This document shows positions 5,702 through 6,958 of a stretch of 6,958 nt of DNA, piece by piece (the first letter of the stretch is position 1; every line of letters begins with the position of its first letter). This DNA comes from Acholeplasmataceae bacterium. Lineage in GTDB: Bacteria; Bacillota_I; Bacilli_A; Acholeplasmatales; Acholeplasmataceae. The position numbers and the translations under genes were made by a program. The DNA lies in assembly GCA_012520715.1 (NCBI GenBank), contig JAAYNT010000018.1, forward strand, positions 1 to 6,958, read 5' to 3'. The notes below the pieces were generated by a model. The model saw only the letters and a program-made list of their open reading frames with translations, ran no database searches and was not told where the DNA came from.

Positions 5702-6652
5702 TTATTCCACCCCAAATAAAAATAATTCTACGCCTAAGCGTGGATCAATATTACCTGATTTAATATCAAAGTCTAAATCTGCTAATTGTTCTAAGTATTT
5801 TTCTAATTTTTTAACACCAACAGCTTTGGCATCTCTTACCATGTAATAAGCTTTAGCGTCAGATACTTGAAAATGTTTTGCAATCATATCTTGTGAATAA
5901 CCACGGCTTAATAAGAGTCCTGTATGAATTAGTTCTCTAATTCTACCTGATAGATAGCTAACAATTCTTACTGGACTAATATTAGATACTAATAAATCAT
6001 AATAAATTTGAATAGCTTTTGTTTTATCACCAGCGACAATCGCTGAAGATAACTCAAAGATATTAACATCAAAGTTTTTACTAACTAATAGTCTAATTGC
6101 TTGAACGTTAATCGCTTTATGATCGTATGCATATAATTTTAGTTTTGTAATTTCTTGTTCAATTGTTGGATAATCGCCATTAGTTCTTTCAATTAATTCG
6201 CTAATAGCTTCACTTGCAATTTCATAACCATCCTCTTCAAAACTCTTTTTAATAATTAAATCAAGATCTTCTTTTTTAATTTCTTGCAATTTGGTAATTT
6301 TAGCGTATAAATTAATTGCTTTTGTAATTGGAAGATTATCTTCATTAATTTGGCTTGAGTACATTATTAAAATAGTATCAGGGTTAGGGTTTTCTAAATA
6401 CTGAATAAATCTTTGTTGATCATATTCATCAAGTTTATATAACTCTAAAACTCCTGAGACTAAAACGACTCTTTGATCAGAGAAAAATGAAATTGTTTGA
6501 AGTTCTTCAATTACATCACTAAAGTTTGATTCTAACAAATCATACTTTACAACATTAAATTGATCGACATTTAATTCTTCTAGTAATTTATTAATCTCTT
6601 TTCGTAAAATATATTCACTTGCTCCGTGATATAGATATACTAAGTCTTGCAT
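5702..6652 (-). CDS. holA: DNA polymerase III subunit delta (clamp loader)
   Basis: Delta is the clamp-loader subunit that binds and opens the beta sliding clamp so it can be loaded on primed DNA. The 316-residue length is close to the B. subtilis protein. The recognisable layout runs from an N-terminal AAA+-like domain starting YLYHGASEYILRKEI (6-20), through SFFSDQRVVLVSG (55-67, the clamp-contact region in homologues), to ERTNGDYPTIEQEITKL (155-171). The helical C-terminal collar contains FELSSAIVAGDKTKAIQIYYD (around 199-219), ISPVRI (225-230) and the ending DIKSGNIDPRLGVELFLF (296-313). As in the family, no Walker A motif is present. The ATG at 6652 follows GAGG with a 9-nt spacer, 18 bp after the comEC stop. 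The order comEC-holA is conserved in Bacillota. The downstream exonuclease begins at the base after its stop. Confidence 0.94.
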   Translation of the reverse strand: MQDLVYLYHGASEYILRKEINKLLEELNVDQFNVVKYDLLESNFSDVIEELQTISFFSDQRVVLVSGVLELYKLDEYDQQRFIQYLENPNPDTILIMYSSQINEDNLPITKAINLYAKITKLQEIKKEDLDLIIKKSFEEDGYEIASEAISELIERTNGDYPTIEQEITKLKLYAYDHKAINVQAIRLLVSKNFDVNIFELSSAIVAGDKTKAIQIYYDLLVSNISPVRIVSYLSGRIRELIHTGLLLSRGYSQDMIAKHFQVSDAKAYYMVRDAKAVGVKKLEKYLEQLADLDFDIKSGNIDPRLGVELFLFGVE

Positions 6653-6670
6653 AATTTATCGCCTCATTTT

Positions 6671-6958
6671 CTATATCATTATATAATATTTTATATAATT
6701 TTGATAGTAATTTAGCCATTTCAAGTCTTTATTAATCTTGTAATAATAAATCGTATAGTTAATATCAGTCCGGTATATTAAATATTTGTTTTCAATTCTT
6801 TGTAATACTTCTACATGCGGAAAGCCATATATATTGTTTCTACCACTTGAAATTATAATAATTTCAGGCTTTACAGCATGAAGTAATTCTAGGCTTGTTG
6901 AAGTTTTAGAACCATGATGAGCAAGTTTTAAAATATTGGATTTTAAACTTTCATGATA
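6671..6958 (-). CDS. comEC: Competence protein ComEC, C-terminal end (partial)
   Basis: Only the last 95 codons are present; the gene continues past 6958 and ends with TAG at 6673-6671. The minus strand encodes ILKLAHHGSKTSTSLELLHA (window residues 9-28), then PEIIIISSGRNNIYGFPH (31-48) and EVLQRIENKYLIYRTD. These are the hallmark AHHGS-x(n)-SxG-N-x-YG-x-PH motifs of the metallo-beta-lactamase-like domain that ends ComEC/Rec2. ComEC is the membrane channel that brings single-stranded DNA into the cell during transformation; this domain is proposed to degrade the non-transported strand. The tail after the motifs is rich in Tyr, Asn and Ile. It lies 18 bp upstream of holA on the same strand, presumably one operon. 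No DNA-processing comEA is visible because the upstream part is outside the window. Whether the full gene is intact is unknown. Confidence 0.92.
   Translation of the reverse strand, partial: YHESLKSNILKLAHHGSKTSTSLELLHAVKPEIIIISSGRNNIYGFPHVEVLQRIENKYLIYRTDINYTIYYYKINKDLKWLNYYQNYIKYYIMI

Noticed and set aside
1..6958. CRISPR array, insertion sequence, tRNA/rRNA, riboswitch or phage defence system
   Set aside because: No regularly spaced repeats, transposase-like frames, tRNA-like sequences or long structured leaders were seen; all intergenic gaps are 124 bp or less and are explained by promoters and terminators.

Overview
The window is AT-rich, densely coding DNA from a low-GC Gram-positive-type bacterium (Bacillota or an Acholeplasma/Izemoplasma-like relative). 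This rests on the very AT-rich base composition, strong AGGAGG-type ribosome binding sites, a lipoprotein lipobox, and two gene neighbourhoods typical of Bacillota: comEC-holA facing rpsT, and pgsA next to recA. All ten tryptophan codons I checked are TGG. All eight visible stops are TAA or TAG, and no in-frame TGA is read through, so the standard code fits and a Mycoplasma-type UGA=Trp code is not needed. The exact lineage cannot be fixed by eye.

Region 1 (1-2953) is an accessory transport locus. A two-repeat MMPL/RND-family membrane transporter runs leftward. Its last codons overlap the start of a lipoprotein gene that continues off the left edge. A TetR-family repressor is transcribed divergently. 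The 124-bp gap between them holds two good face-to-face sigma-A promoters interlocked with a perfect 9-bp inverted repeat. This is the layout expected of a repressor that controls both itself and the transporter.

Region 2 (2964-4659) starts with a bidirectional terminator shared by tetR and recA. It is followed by the leftward pair pgsA-recA (phosphatidylglycerophosphate synthase and recombinase), 50 bp apart and probably co-transcribed. No cinA lies between them.

Region 3 (4660-6958) holds rpsT (ribosomal protein S20), rightward with its own promoter and terminator. It converges on a leftward operon: the 3' end of comEC (DNA uptake channel), holA (clamp-loader delta subunit), and a stand-alone DEDDh 3'-5' exonuclease whose ATG directly follows the holA stop.

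Most of the window is housekeeping. No CRISPR array, insertion sequence, tRNA, rRNA or phage gene was seen, and no stretch over 300 bases lacks a gene. The most noteworthy points are the regulated transporter-lipoprotein locus with its symmetric operator region, and the exonuclease inserted into the conserved comEC-holA-rpsT block. I found no convincing wholly new system.
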